Below are positions 18,677-31,364 of a stretch of DNA of 64,000 bases, in pieces (the stretch's first letter is position 1; each line of letters begins with the position of its first letter). Source of the stretch: Maratus speciosus (lineage: Eukaryota; Arthropoda; Arachnida; Araneae; Salticidae); the NCBI GenBank assembly GCA_963932465.1, contig OZ010798.1:16786981-16850980 (forward strand). Direction: 5' to 3'. The notes below the pieces were generated by a model. That model was not told where the DNA came from. It worked only from the letters and a program-made list of their open reading frames with translations, and searched no databases. A program made the position numbers and the translations under genes.

Positions 18677-20065
18677 TCAATGTGGTCAAACATGGCTGCG
18701 TATATGGCTTAGAAAGAAAAGTGGTCAAAGATGGCTTCATATTGGCTAGAAAAAAAAAAGGCTCAAAGATGGCCGCAATTAAGACAATTGAAATGTCTGA
18801 AATTCAGACGTAAGAAGTGTGAAAAATTTAAGACACTTTAAAACGTCTTAAAATTGAACACTCTTGTTTCAGACACTTAAGTGTCTGAAATTCAGACGCA
18901 AGAAGTGTCTGAAAGTTTTAAGACATTTTAAAACGTCTGAAAATTGAACACTGCGTTTCAGACACTTAAATGTCTGAATTTCAGACATTTTCATTTGCAG
19001 TGTGAAATATTAATGCAAAATATACAGCTTGTACTAAACATATAACAGGAAAAAAAATAATAGAATTTTCGTTAAATAAAATGTTGAAAAGCAACTTTAC
19101 ACACTGAATCCAAAAATGGCCTTCATTTTTTATCACAAAGTACAGATTTTTTGCAAATCGTAAATTTGAAAGCTAAAAAGTGAAAAATTTTCGGAAATCT
19201 GATTCTGATAGTATAAAATAGATGTGATTGTTATTTCTTTAACTTTTGATAATTGATTTTTATGTATTTTTTACTATTGAATCCGAAAATGACCTTCATT
19301 TTTAACCATCACGTCAGGATTTTTCACAAATCGTAAATTTCATAGTTTAAAAGTTCAAAGTTTTAATTGAACCTCTTCCCTTCCCACATCATCGGATCCC
19401 CGAGCTGTTTAGCTGTAAGAATCCCAGTATAAACCAAAAATTGAGTAAATTCTTGAATTAAATAAAATTAAATTGAATAAAAGAAGTTTTACATCCATTT
19501 TATAGTATCAGATTTTCGCTATTTTTTAACTTTGAAATTTACCATTTACAAAAAAGTCTAACATGATGGTTAAATATGAAGGTAATTTTTACATTCAGTG
19601 CTAAAAAGCACATACAAATCAGTCGTAAAAGTTAAAAAATACAACCATCGACTCTATTTTATAGTATTAGCTATTTTTTCAATTTTGAAATTTACTATTT
19701 TGAAATTTACTATTTGCGAAAAATTCTGACATGATGGTTAAAAATGAAGATAATTTTCGGATTCAGCGATAAAAATACATAAAAGTCATAATTTTAAAAA
19801 TAAAAAAACACAACCATCGCAGTCTTGTGTTATCTAATCTAAAACTTTTTAGAAAACTTGTTGGCAGTAATCTATCCGAAATTTTTTGTGTTACCCTGTA
19901 AAATAAGTACATAATGGTAAGCACTGAAAATCATAATAATATTACATTGTCATCTGATTTACGTCAATATGTAAAATTTAAGCTCGATCGCATATTTTAA
20001 AGTGAGTTGAATTTCGAGTACAAATTTTGAACTGGAAAGACATACATACGATCGTTTTAAGTTAA

Positions 20066-20289
20066 CCCGTTATCCGCTTGTGTTGCGTTCACGCAACGGT
20101 CAAAATAATTGCTCATGCTTACATTAATTACTTTGTCACCACTATTTTACAATTAAAAAAATGCCTTATTTATTGGCAGAAATTTTGATATTTTAATAAA
20201 GCGGAAATTACCTTTCTGAATTTGTGGTGACAAGCGACTTTCAACAAGAAATTTGAAAATTCCTACTTATAGTTTTGGCGGTTAATAGG
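20066..20289. mobile_element. TTAA-type MITE nested in copy A
   Basis: 224 bp between TTAA at 20062-20065 and 20290-20293, with imperfect TIRs (CCCGTTATCCGC and, complemented, CCTATTAACCGC). Copy B has a single TTAA at the matching place (40772-40775). The insertion is thus supported by an empty site. Confidence 0.7.
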
Positions 20290-21129
20290 TTAAATAAAAG
20301 CTTATAAAAATAGCATAGTTTTTGTTAAAAAAAATCATGAAAAGAAACAGCTTCAAATCCTTACAAAAATCTGTCGTAATACGATTTCTTTCAAAGCGCA
20401 GCTACACATGAAATAAATCCTTCAAATACTTTAAGCACTTTGTTTACGACCCCTAGAAGCATGGCTAAACTCATGTGTATTCGGATGCAGAAAAGTGGCA
20501 TAAGTCTTGCATTTCAAAGTTTCGTATAACTTCATGAATTTTAGGGATAGATGAATGGGACTTTTTTTGTCTTTCTTTTAAGAGGACAGGAAATTTTTAC
20601 TAAATATCTCTTATAGGGCGGAGGACCGTATAAAAAATTAAATTTCGTAACTTTTTTAGAAATATTTTTATTGATCCAAACGACTTTCAGAATAATTTTT
20701 TACCTTATTTAAAACATTTTTGTAATTGGAACTATAGGTCTATGACTAACGGTTTAGGACTTATCCACTGAACATCGTTCAGAGTAAAGACACACTGTAT
20801 AAAATAAAAATTTAAATGGACGGTCATTTGACGACATATTTTCAAGAGAAACCAATGATTACACTGAAAATCGAATAGACCTTGCACCGCCCTTAAATTT
20901 CCAAGAGGAATTATGCCTTATACCATAAATCATAAAGTTAGAAATAACTGCAAATTAATTGCACACACTGATCAATGAAATGAACTCTTAAAAACAAAAT
21001 CATCTGTCCAAAACATTACAAAATTAAAGCGACTGGATGCCTAAGAAAATGGATGGGTACATAAGAAAATAAATTAGTAAAAAATATTATGGATTGCATG
21101 TGGTTCTCTTTATCTCGGAAGTGTTTTTT

Positions 21130-21330
21130 TCCCCTTGGAATCCTTTATTTTTCAAAATCGTTCTTTTTTTCTCGGAATCGGTCCTTTTTTCTCAGAATCG
21201 TTTCTTTTTCTCAGATTCGTTCCTTTTTTCGGAATGATTCCGAAAGGAACGACTCCAATGAACTCGTTCCTTTCGGTGAACGATTCCGGCTGGAACGATT
21301 CCTTAAAAGGAACGATGTTGCCCATCTCTA
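21130..21330. repeat. GGAACGATTCC-type repeat (hAT-like MITE fragment)
   Basis: Related to the 1983-2545 minisatellite: repeats of TCGGAATCGGTCC and GGAACGATTCC, and a terminus that reads TAGAGATGGGCAAC on the minus strand (21317-21330). The overlapping small frames here are spurious. Confidence 0.55.
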
Positions 21331-24300
21331 CCACAGAAAGGTACTGTCTATCTGAAGCCTTTCTTTTTCAATTTCTATCCGGAGCACTTGGGTGACAATT
21401 TTAAATTAGAGAAAACTGAAAAATATGAAAACGACATCCCAAAGGTAATTTTATGGAATTAGTAAATCTCTAAATATATATATATATTTAATAAAAGGGA
21501 CCGTTCAAAACAGAAAAAAGTTATTATAAATGAGTATTTTCTGCTTAAAAAAAAAATCTGTCTGGGTCATGCGGATAGCATTGTCAAACTGGGGAAAAAA
21601 AAAAAAAAAAAAGAATACAAAAAAACTTCCATATTTTTTTATTTATGTGCAATATTTGGAGGTTTTTTGTGGCGGTTCATTTGCAAAGGGAATTCAGTTT
21701 GAAACTTCCCCCCCCCCTTTTTTTTTTTTTTTTTGCCAAATTTTGTGCTCTGCTATTTTTGAATTTTTTGAGAATTTTTAGCTGTGTTTCTGGTAATTTT
21801 TTTAACATTCATAAATAAAAAATCCGGTTTCAATCTTTTAGCACAATATAGTAAATTTAGCTCGCTATGAACTTTGAAATATCTTTATCAATTTTTGGCA
21901 TCCTTTTGCATTTTGCGGTGATTTTTTTACCTTTTTTTTTCTAAATGGGGCAATTCTCAGTTAAATTTTGCTAGTGCTTTGATTAAATTCATGTTGTAAG
22001 AATATCAAATCTGTTTCTGTAACACCATGAACAAAATTTTGAAAATTTTAATTTAATCCGGGTCGAAATAAAAATTTACAAAAATTTATTTTGTTTGATT
22101 CGAGATCTGAGCCGGCATAGCCCCAATGGGTGTACGCACATTGCCGAAAGCAGTTCAATCCAACTGTAAATTCGTTTAATTTGAGTTTCGTTTTGAAAAA
22201 ATCAACTAGTGAAGCTCCGCTGGTGTCGTTATAAAATAGAACTCGGATAGCAAATTAAATATAGATATTTCTCAAAAATCTAGAGGGGGTGGGGGGGTGG
22301 GAGACCTGAAAAAAAAGTCTGTGGGTGGCCTCAAAAGACCTTCCTACGGCCCTGGGCATAACGTAAATAAAATGTATTTATTTTAATTAGGAATTGGAAT
22401 CGAATGCTGTTTTTCACTTTTCAATAAATGCATTACACTTTGAGTTGTAATTAATTTCTATCTTATGATGGTCTGTATCAGGCTGTCGCCTAGCAAAAAT
22501 TAGCTTATATTGGCAACTTTGACGATCACTTTGGAAACTAATTTGCTTTTAAGAAAAAGTGCAGAACGGTTTCATTAAACAACACATTCTGTTTCTTCGT
22601 TTCTTAATAAAAGCATCTGTAACATTCTTTTTAATTTAAGAATAAAAATGGCTTTATAAATGTGTCAGTAAGTAATAAATTTGGATTTGTAAAATCGTAA
22701 GTAACCTGACATATTGTATAGTTTAAATTTGAAATAATGATTGGTTTATTTTAGAAGCGACACTTAAAAAAAATTCAGTGGAATGGGAGACAGTCAAAGA
22801 GATGAAGGGACAGACCTTCCATTATCTATTTTGTATTTTCACATGGGGGGGGGGGGGATGTCCTTTGGAATTTGTTGTAATCAGACCAAGTTTCCACGAA
22901 AGAAGCATTTAACTGTCATGTACAGCAAATTAAAGTTAAGGAAACAGTATTGTGGGCTGCTTCAAGATTAGTTTCAGAAGCCTTTGGTTTCAACCCCGCC
23001 TCCTAGCGATACATTACGTATGATGACAATTGTATAAAGAAAGCAAGCTTTAGGGATTAAGGTAAACCCGATTTGTTGTTGAAGCGGTATGGGATAATTT
23101 CTACAAAGTGAAAAAGCGAGGCACGCACAATGGAGCAATTTTCGACAGGTCTGTTAAAGAGGGAGAGAAAAAAAGCTTTATAGATGAAATTTTACTATTT
23201 TTGTTTCCAGTCTAGAAAGGAAATTTAGGGGTAGAGGGCAAGGTCTGGCATGGAAAAATGAAAATTTGATGTTGTATTACATACATTTTTTTAAAGGGAA
23301 ATACTGAGTGAAAAAAATGATCAGAATGTCGAGCTTCATTCTAGGTTGGACAAGAAGTGGTGGAAAACTAGAAATTTAATGTTGTTATCGGAATGCGCTA
23401 GGTTGGGCAAAACATTTTCCAGGTCAGGCTTTGCCCGACCTGGCCCCCACCTGGCTACGGGCCTGCTGCAGTATCAATTCGAAATCGTGTAGTGAACTAT
23501 AATAAAAGAGTTAATTACAAGTGAAATACAAACTTTTAAAAATTCAGGAAAAATTTAGTTTGAATTTTGACGAATGGACATTTACTGCAAGCACGCGATT
23601 TATGAATATTAATGCCCATTCAAGAAATTTAAATTTGAGCAAATTCAGGAATTTAAGCCTTATGCGCATATATGGATCTTTTACAGCAAAAAAGGGCATT
23701 GAAATGGCAACAGAGTGCGTAAACGAATACGACATTTCCCTAAAAACAGACAATGTTATAACTGGGACTTGGAGATGAAACTTTAGATGCCGTCATATTT
23801 CTTAGAACATGTTTTCAAAGGAATACCGATTAGTTACGAAACAGTGAACTATTCAAAATAATCTTTTTTTTTTTCACGAGGTATGTAATAATTTTTTATA
23901 TTATGTAACGTTTTCGAATTTTAACAGCTATTGCTATTTAGAAATTTAAACTATACATCTATGTATTATTTTATTCTATGTGTGTGTGTGCTAAGTTCTT
24001 TTATTTCAAGAAAAAAATCTTTATGTTAAGGAAAACCTTGCATTTGCAATATCCTAGAATTTTAAACTTTAATTACGTGGGTATGAGAATAATTCATAAT
24101 TTAATTCGTGATATTAATTAGTTTTTAATATTGTAAATATTAAACTATTCAAAAACTTGTTTAACAGGAAATAAAAGAAATTATCTAGAAGATGAAGCAT
24201 AGACATTTCATGTTTTTTGTTGCATTTTCAAACATTAACAGCGTATTTCTTTTAATTTTCAATTGTTCTAGTTTATCCTATAAATTTTGATAATTAATTG

Positions 24301-25698
24301 AAGTTAATTTTTTCAATTTGGTATATTTTCATATGTAAATTAGGCTGTAATTTTGCTTTGTCTTTTCTATAGTATTATGATATTTAGCTATTGTAAAAAT
24401 TGGTGATATTACAGAAATTCTAATTTTCCTAATCCCGGGATTGAATCTAAGCAATCCCGGGATTGGAAATTAGTCTCGGGATTGTAATCCCTATGTGTGA
24501 CTCTCCGCATGGAATCGCCCAATACCTGAATTCGGGTATATTACCTGAACACAATCACCCCTGTGATCATTATGCACCAGTGGCAACTAAAATGATGAAT
24601 TTCTCCACCCTTGTTCGCATACGATAAAATACAATAGTGACAGTGCATTTCCATTTTTACATGCAAAAAATTCTATTGACATTATAAATATAGAAAATTG
24701 ACAAGTATATTTACCTTTGCTTGAATGCCAAAAGAGCTGAGTAAGGTGCACAACCCTCTCTGAATTGATTTAAAATCATTGCACTCCCCTAAAATTCATG
24801 AAAATAAAAGTTACAATATTAAGTATTTATGTTCAGCTAGGAATTTTGAAAAATATAAAATTGGGCATTTATAGCCAGAGAATTATTATTATTATTATTT
24901 TTTCTTCAATTATTTTGGATTTGAGAAGAACTTTAAACATGCAATAAGAAAAATATTCTTATTTATAATACTATTGTATTTGCACTTATTTAGAACTTAA
25001 ATAAACTAAACTTATATAAAATTTGTAAGAAAATTAATACTAAGAAATGTTTTAATAGTATACTGAAATTAAGTACAATGTTTTGCATTAGATTATGGGT
25101 TTCACAGGCTTTGCTTTGTATAGTCCTTAAATTGTGATACCACAATTTCCAAATAATAATCCTTGGACTACTTTAATAAATTTCAGAATTCTCACGTTAA
25201 ACAACATCTACTCAAAGAAACTAACTAGATCTATGTAACTACTACCTCAGCAGGGTTCTGTTTAGGAAGAGTGAGCAATAACTCATTACGTAATTTATTT
25301 CAATTTGTACCAGTTTTGACCACCCCTACACCCGTTATGGCCATCTCTATGCACCAGTTTTGGTCATTCTGTTATCATGTAATTTAACAAACATTTTAAT
25401 TGATAACAAGTAAAAATAAAGCATGCAACATCTATTTTACCACACATTTATTTGTTTGCTGCATTAAGAGAATTTTACAAATTTCTTTATGAATTGATAA
25501 AAACATTAAGTAAAATATACTTATGTTGATTTTAACTGAAAATTTCAATTAAAAAACAAAATATATATTTGAATTTGATTCATAAAAGGGACAACAGTGC
25601 CTTATAGGACAAAGATTGACTATTTAATCAGTTTTATAATTATCCACGGATTGTGGATTGTTTAGAACACTTGAATCTTCATCAAAGAGTTATATAGC
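21331..25698. other. Long intergenic stretch, repeat debris, no gene
   Basis: Homopolymers (A run 21595-21612; C then T 21706-21735), hAT-like solo termini ending at 22354 and 23464, a cluster of CCCGGGATT palindromes at 24433-24491 and a short ATT repeat near 24887. Open frames at 21530, 22783 and 23521 have no recognisable domain. Confidence 0.5.
24433..24491. repeat. AATCCCGGGATT palindrome cluster
   Basis: Two perfect 12-bp palindromes AATCCCGGGATT plus two half-matching CGGGATTG/AATCCC motifs within 60 bp of AT-rich DNA, possibly the core of a degenerate MITE. Confidence 0.55.
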
Positions 25699-26853
25699 AG
25701 TCCAGGCAATAGAGACCGTATATAGGGGGTCTACCTAGCAAAATTCATGGTAGTTCTGGAAAAAGGCTTACTATATGTTTTTTGGGTCACTGAATCTGAA
25801 TTTTTAACTTCCCACCAAAATTTTTCCGGCAAACCCCCAAATTTTGGTGAAATGCCCTAAAAAAGGTTTTTATTAAAAAAATCAACTTTTGTATTGTTTT
25901 AGGGAAAAAGTATCTAGAAATTCAGAAAGTAGATAAAAATTGCAACAAATAAGATATATGACGTAGGATGAATGGGGAGGGGAGAGATCTGCCTCGGAAC
26001 ATGCGCCGCGGTGCTGCGTGGACTAAGTTGCGCAGTTCCACTTAACAACTCACATCGTTTACATTCGCTCTCCCGTCTCTCCTTTGAACTTTCCCTATAA
26101 GGTTTACTTTAAGTTTTTTGGGTTGCTGAATCCGAATTTTTAACTTCCCCCCAAAATTCACCCCCCCCCCCCCCACAATCCAATGCAAAATAGTTCTTTT
26201 TAAATTAATTTTTTTATTGTTTTAGGGGGGAAGTATGTAAAAATCCAGAAAGTAGACAAAATTTGCAACAAATAGGATATATGACATTATGACGTAGGAT
26301 AAACGGGAAGAGGGAGGTCTGCCTCTGAACATGCACTGCGGCGCTACGTGTACTAAGTTATGCAAATTCAGGCATTAGGGGATTTTACCTGGCAAAGTTA
26401 ATGCTAGTTTTGGATTTCGACTAACCTTGTTTTTTGGGTTGCTGAATCCGAATTTGTAACTTACCACCAAAATTTCACCCAGCAACCCCCCCCCCCCTCC
26501 CCCCCCCCAAAAAAAAATTGACTTTTTGAAAATATTTGGTTTTTAAGAACAGTGCGCAGGGAATGTTCCGAGGCAGACACTCCCCCCCTCTACCCGTTTA
26601 TCCTACGTGATAATTTCATATATCCTATTTGTTGCAAATTTTGTCTACTTTCTGAATTTCTACATACATTTCCCCTAAAACAATAAAAAATTTAATTTAA
26701 AAACAATTATTTTGGGGGAATTGCCGGGAGGGGGAAGGAGAATTTTGGGGGGAAGTTAAAAATTTGGGTTCAGCAATCCAAAAAACTTAAAGTAAACCTT
26801 ATAGGGAAAGTTCGGAGAGAAGACGGGAGGGCGAATGTAAACGATGTGAGTAC
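25699..26853. repeat. Compound palindromic repeat, copy 2
   Basis: Begins AGTCCAGGCAATAGAG like the copy at 5629 and carries the same modules. The arms around about 26500 are inverted complements: 26085-26310 pairs with 26565-26850. C-runs and G-runs mark the module borders. Confidence 0.75.
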
Positions 26854-26959
26854 CTTATTAATGTATACTGCTTCTTTGCAAGTTATTTTAGGGTGTGATT
26901 TCATAACGGAATCGTACCATTTCATGTCTGGTCTTCCATCTTGAAGGCTACAATTTTCT

Positions 26960-27830
26960 GAACACAGGGCTTGAATTTCAGGGCAGGATGGCGGGATTCA
27001 GGCTTTTAAAACCCCGCCCAAAAGAATATCATGGGCACAAAGTTCCCGTCCAAAAAATTTCACCTTTTTCTGGAAAGTTTGCATTTTTAAACTACGATCA
27101 ACTCCCACGAATGCCTAGCAAATTTCGTGGTATTTTTGAGCGACCGATTGACACATGTTGCGAGTTTTTTTACTGCGAAAGATCATTAAAAGTTAAGTTT
27201 TTTTCTGTGACCGATAGACAAATTTTACTATTTTTTCCGCGATATCAGTTGACAAGTTTCGTGTTATTTTCCGTGACCAATTGGTGAATTTAGAAGTGAT
27301 TCTGGTCCAAATTTTCCGAAAATTATGAAAGTCAATCATCAGTTCGAAACGCGAATTTCGTCAAAGGATCACGGAAAACAACGTGAATTTCAGCAAAAGA
27401 TCGCGGAAAAAGCAAATTTCGTCAAAGGATTGCGAAAAAAAAAAAAAAACGCGAAATTCATCAAAGGATTGCGAAAAAATGTAAATTTCATCAAAGGATC
27501 GCTTAAACACGCAAATTTCATCAAAGGATCGTGTAAACACTCAAATTTCATCAAAGGATCGTGTAAAAACGCAAATTTCATCAAAGGATCGTGTAAAAAC
27601 GCAAATTTCATCAAAGGATCGCGTAAAAACGCAAATTTCGGCAAAGGATCGTGGGAAAATAACCCGAGTTTCGAAAAAAGGATCATGGGAAAAAAAAAAG
27701 CAAATTTCGTCAAAGGATCGCGGGATAAACGTGAATTTAGTCAAAGTTATCCCTATAGCAGGGACGATTCTGAGTAAAAAAAAAAAAAATTCTGAAACTC
27801 GCAGCAAATTTTATGAAAGGTTAAGGCAGG
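26960..27830. repeat. 30-bp minisatellite copy with flanking element sequence
   Basis: From 27345 to 27750, about 13 units of a 30-bp repeat (core AAATTTCATCAAAGGATCG) run in tandem. Because 30 is divisible by 3 the frame 27325-27777 stays open as a ten-residue repeat (NFIKGSCKNA); I do not consider it a gene. Flanks on both sides match those of the larger array at 31.6-33.0 kb, so both belong to one element family. Confidence 0.75.
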
Positions 27831-27839
27831 AGGGGGAGG

Positions 27840-28092
27840 GGAAATCCCTCCCTGTACTAATTATGCTTTTTTTCCATTATTATATAAAATTCTAAGTTTT
27901 CTCTTGCTACTCAAGCAAAAACATTCAAATTTTGCAAGAAAATAAATAATATATAAATTAATTAAACGAAGCCAGCTCTTAGCCTCTTCATCAAGATTTT
28001 GACAGAAAAACTTTGAAACGTTATTTTCTGCTTCCTGATTGGTTTGATTAAAAGTGTCAACAATAACACAGTTTTATAACCATGCAAGAGGG

Positions 28093-28142
<50 letters not shown>

Positions 28143-28990
28143 TTAAAGCTAAATATTTATTAGTTATTTTTTTATGAACCAAAAACATCAAGGGGTGTCC
28201 ATTACTGGCACATCTACCCTATATGTATATATAACACTGGTGCCCGGCTAACCGAAAAGTACCTTTTTTCCCCCACAAAAATATTAAAGTGCTATTACTA
28301 AGCTAAATTTTAATTTACTAATTTTGTTATGCAATTCAATTATGTTAGTAGAACATAGCAAATTGCAAGAACAAATTTTCTATTCACAAAACAAAACATT
28401 TTATAAGTAGTAAAGTAATATAAGTAATGAGGGAAGTTAACAAACTGAACATTCACTGTTAAAGAAAAAGGGGAAGATAGAAGTATTAAAATATTCTCTT
28501 TCCAAAGCCGGGTTGCCAGCTTTTAGCCAAGCCCCAAAAAGCCGGCTGGCTTTTTTTTGATTTTGAGTTTTGACCACTTAAAAAAAGACACTACTTTTAA
28601 AAAAGGTGGTTTACAGCTAATTCATATTAAATTTGGATTTATGGATTGGCAAGTTTCTTCCAAAATGGAAAAAAACCAAAATTTTCTTCAAATTTCAAGC
28701 AAGTTTCTTCCAAAATGGAAGAAATAGGTTTCTTCCAAGCAGAAGAAACTGCTATTCTTGCCAAAATCGCACACCTGTTTAAAGCTTTTCAATGATTGGC
28801 TGCTTCGAGAAAAGAAATTTTGTCCAAACTATACAAAATCAATTAAAAGTTATCCATTTCAATTTAACTAGCATATTTTTTTAATTAATTAGACTTCTGA
28901 AACTAGCAGTAAATAGTATCTAGATCATTTACCAACAGCAGGCAGAATGAAACTAATAAAAGACAGTGCTTTTAATTTACATCAATTTTA
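27840..28990. other. Intergenic with (AT)n microsatellite
   Basis: A pure AT dinucleotide tract occupies about 28095-28137. No gene recognised. Confidence 0.6.
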
Positions 28991-29000
28991 TTAAGGTAAG

Positions 29001-31096
29001 TAGTAGACTCACTTAAATCTGCAACCCTAAAAAACTCACAAATGCCTAAAATACACACATCATTGCAGATGTAAACAATGAAACTTTCAATTCAGATGTA
29101 GGGACAAAATTACACACTTTTTTTATTTTTATATCATTCTGTACGTATTTTAATATGTAATTCTTGTTAATATGACTGAACTCATGCTTTTTTATGATGG
29201 AAGTATAAATTTATTTCTGAAAAAAAAAATATATATATATATATCAAGATATCACAGGTAATTGCAATATTTTTACCAGATATATTTATGTATTAATCAA
29301 GCTTTTTCAGTTATTAAGTCTGGCTAAACCTGAAATAAAACTTCCTTGTTATTTTGATGTGGATTAGTAGGGTACCTTTATGAGGGAAGTTTCATTCTAA
29401 TAATTCAAGAAAAATGTATCTCATATATATTATGCATATTTAATTATATACTATTAATTACCGTAATTTCGGGTAGATAAGCCGCGGCTTATACGTGTTT
29501 AAAAGTTAAATTTTACCTTTTGCGGCTTATCTGCCGGTGCGGCGTATACGAAGTAAAAACGATTTTTTCCACAGAAAAAAAATAAATCAGATCATGTAAT
29601 ATTATAGAGTGAAAATCTGAAAAACAATATTAAAAATGTTTCACCGATTAGAAATAACAACCATTTAAAAAAATATCGGGAAGTTCTTTTTTATTTCATT
29701 AAAAAAGAAAAAAAATCTATGCATGGTTTCTTTCTGCATAACGAAACGTATTACTCAAAGATAATGATCTCATTCTGATAACGTTCAACTTTCCACTCTA
29801 CCACAGAGTTGAATAAACAACTGCAGATGGCTCTTTTCTTTTTCATAAGCTAGGGGTTTTGGGGAGTCCTGTAATTTTCTAATAACTTTTTATATTTTAA
29901 TAAAATTTTGTTACACAGCCAAATTTACTGTTATTGCAACATGCTGAAAATTTGAACAAAATCGGACAATTAATAATAGAGATATTTTTTTTTTCTAATA
30001 GCTAAGAAAAAACGGGTTTTGCTTTTCGTTTTTTGTTTCTTTTAAATTATTTTTTCTGTTTGCTTGCAGCTCAATAATTTCTTTTTACTGCACTTACGCA
30101 AAGTGAAGTCGCTGACCCATTTAAAGAATCCTTTTTCGCGGCGTTTTAATAGAAAAGAAAGTAGATTCTTTTGTTTTCTTTAAGTGTGCGCATTTGCGAA
30201 TGTTGTATTTTTTATTTTCAATAATGAACGCATGTATTTAATTTTTGTTTATTTTAAAACTTTCTTAGAACATTTTATTTTAAATATTTACAGAATATAT
30301 CAAATCGAGTACCAATTAATTTCTGTTAATAGACATTAATGTTTACAGTTAGTAGTGAAGGGATTTAAAAAAAAAATCTCTTTATACGTCTCTCCCAACT
30401 TTTGCCAATAGTTCATGTTGTCAAAATGATTATTTATCATTACTTATTTTCGGAATTTCACGTTGTGTTATTTAATTGATGGATTCAAATAAAAAATAGT
30501 GTTATTTGTAATACTAGCCAGCGTTATGTTTTATAAGAATTCCATAAAATATATTTCTACTTGCCGATCCAAGGCTGAAATGTGCGATGCAATTGGATAA
30601 ATTCACAAACCAAAAGTTATTTATTTATTTTCATTATTTGAATTAAATTTAAAATTCTAATTTTTAAAATGGTTTTAAAAAATGCGCGAAAATCTTCAAT
30701 ATGGCGTCTATAGTAGTACATACACCACTTGCAATAAGTGCGGCTTATGCGCCGGTGCGGCGTATACGATGGAATTTGAGGTTTTTTTTTACCATTTTCG
30801 GACGTAGCGGCGTATACGCCAGGGCGGCTTATCTACCCGAAATTACGGTATTTACTTGACCTCTGCTCTTAATAATTTAATCATTTTTAAAATTATCTTA
30901 TTGTTGTTGTCTTAATTTATTACTTTACTTAAATATTTTCATATTTTACTATATTGTAAGCATTCATTACAATTTTGATTGCATTATTACATTCAAACTA
31001 TTGCTTAAAAATGTAAACAAAGCATGACCAGAAATCTATAATTCTAAAATCCGCACAACCTGTAGTGTCAATCTGTGCGGATTTGAGAAAGTACTG
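29001..31096. mobile_element. Pogo-like TIR element, copy 1, with nested insertion
   Basis: Termini GTAGACTCACTTAAATC and GGATTTGAGAAAGTACTG match those of copy 2 (49655-51008). Once nested elements are removed both copies are about 705 bp. A TA-flanked element fills 29461-30848. The hAT insertion site used in copy 2 is empty here (CCTGAAAT once, 29329-29336). Confidence 0.75.
29461..30848. mobile_element. TA-flanked TIR element nested in pogo-like copy 1
   Basis: Termini CCGTAATTTCGGGTAGATAA and its exact complement, with TA at 29459-29460 and 30849-30850. Copy 2 has a single TA at the matching point (50736-50737). Subterminal GCCGGTGCGGCGTATACG motifs occur near both ends. No transposase seen. 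Confidence 0.8.
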
Positions 31097-31364
31097 TAAT
31101 ACACAATAATAACTGTATTTAAAAATTTCATTAAAATCCTTATTTTTCTTGCAACCTGGTATAACAAAACAAAAGTTTTTTAGCAGTAGGATTAAGTTGC
31201 TGCAAATGGTTTCTCAACTTAGAATAGATGAATGCAAAAGATGAAAAAATTCTTTCAAGTTTTACAGAACTTAAAGGAGTATTTAAAAGCATTTCAACAT
31301 ACGCACAGACATTTTTAGAAAATTAGCCTTTTAAAATCAGCATTGAGATATGCATAGATGCTAG

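Larger units (their letters stand above)
16862..19002. mobile_element. CACTA/EnSpm-type non-autonomous element nested in copy A
   Basis: Termini CACTGCAAAT and ATTTGCAGTG with a 2-bp TG duplication (16860-16861 and 19003-19004). The orthologous position in copy B (41615-41616, read on the minus strand) holds a single TG, proving the insertion. Subterminal regions carry repeated GTGTCTGAAATTCAGAC motifs in both orientations, including two ~90-bp direct units at 18790-18975, typical of CACTA elements. No transposase frame was found. Confidence 0.75.
16437..20797. mobile_element. TA-flanked long-TIR element (Tc1/mariner-like family), copy A
   Basis: Ends CAGGATGTCC... and ...GGACACACTG-type (right terminus AGACACACTG), with TA outside each end (16435-16436 and 20798-20799). 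The terminal inverted repeats extend about 300 bp. No transposase is visible, so it is non-autonomous. The copy is enlarged by a CACTA-type element (16862-19002) and a TTAA-type MITE (20066-20289). Copy B at 40233-42523 aligns along the interior and lacks both insertions. Confidence 0.8.

Noticed and set aside
27325..27777. 150-residue frame with a ten-residue repeat
   Set aside because: A 30-bp repeat without stops stays open in that frame automatically; the opposite strand is open too.
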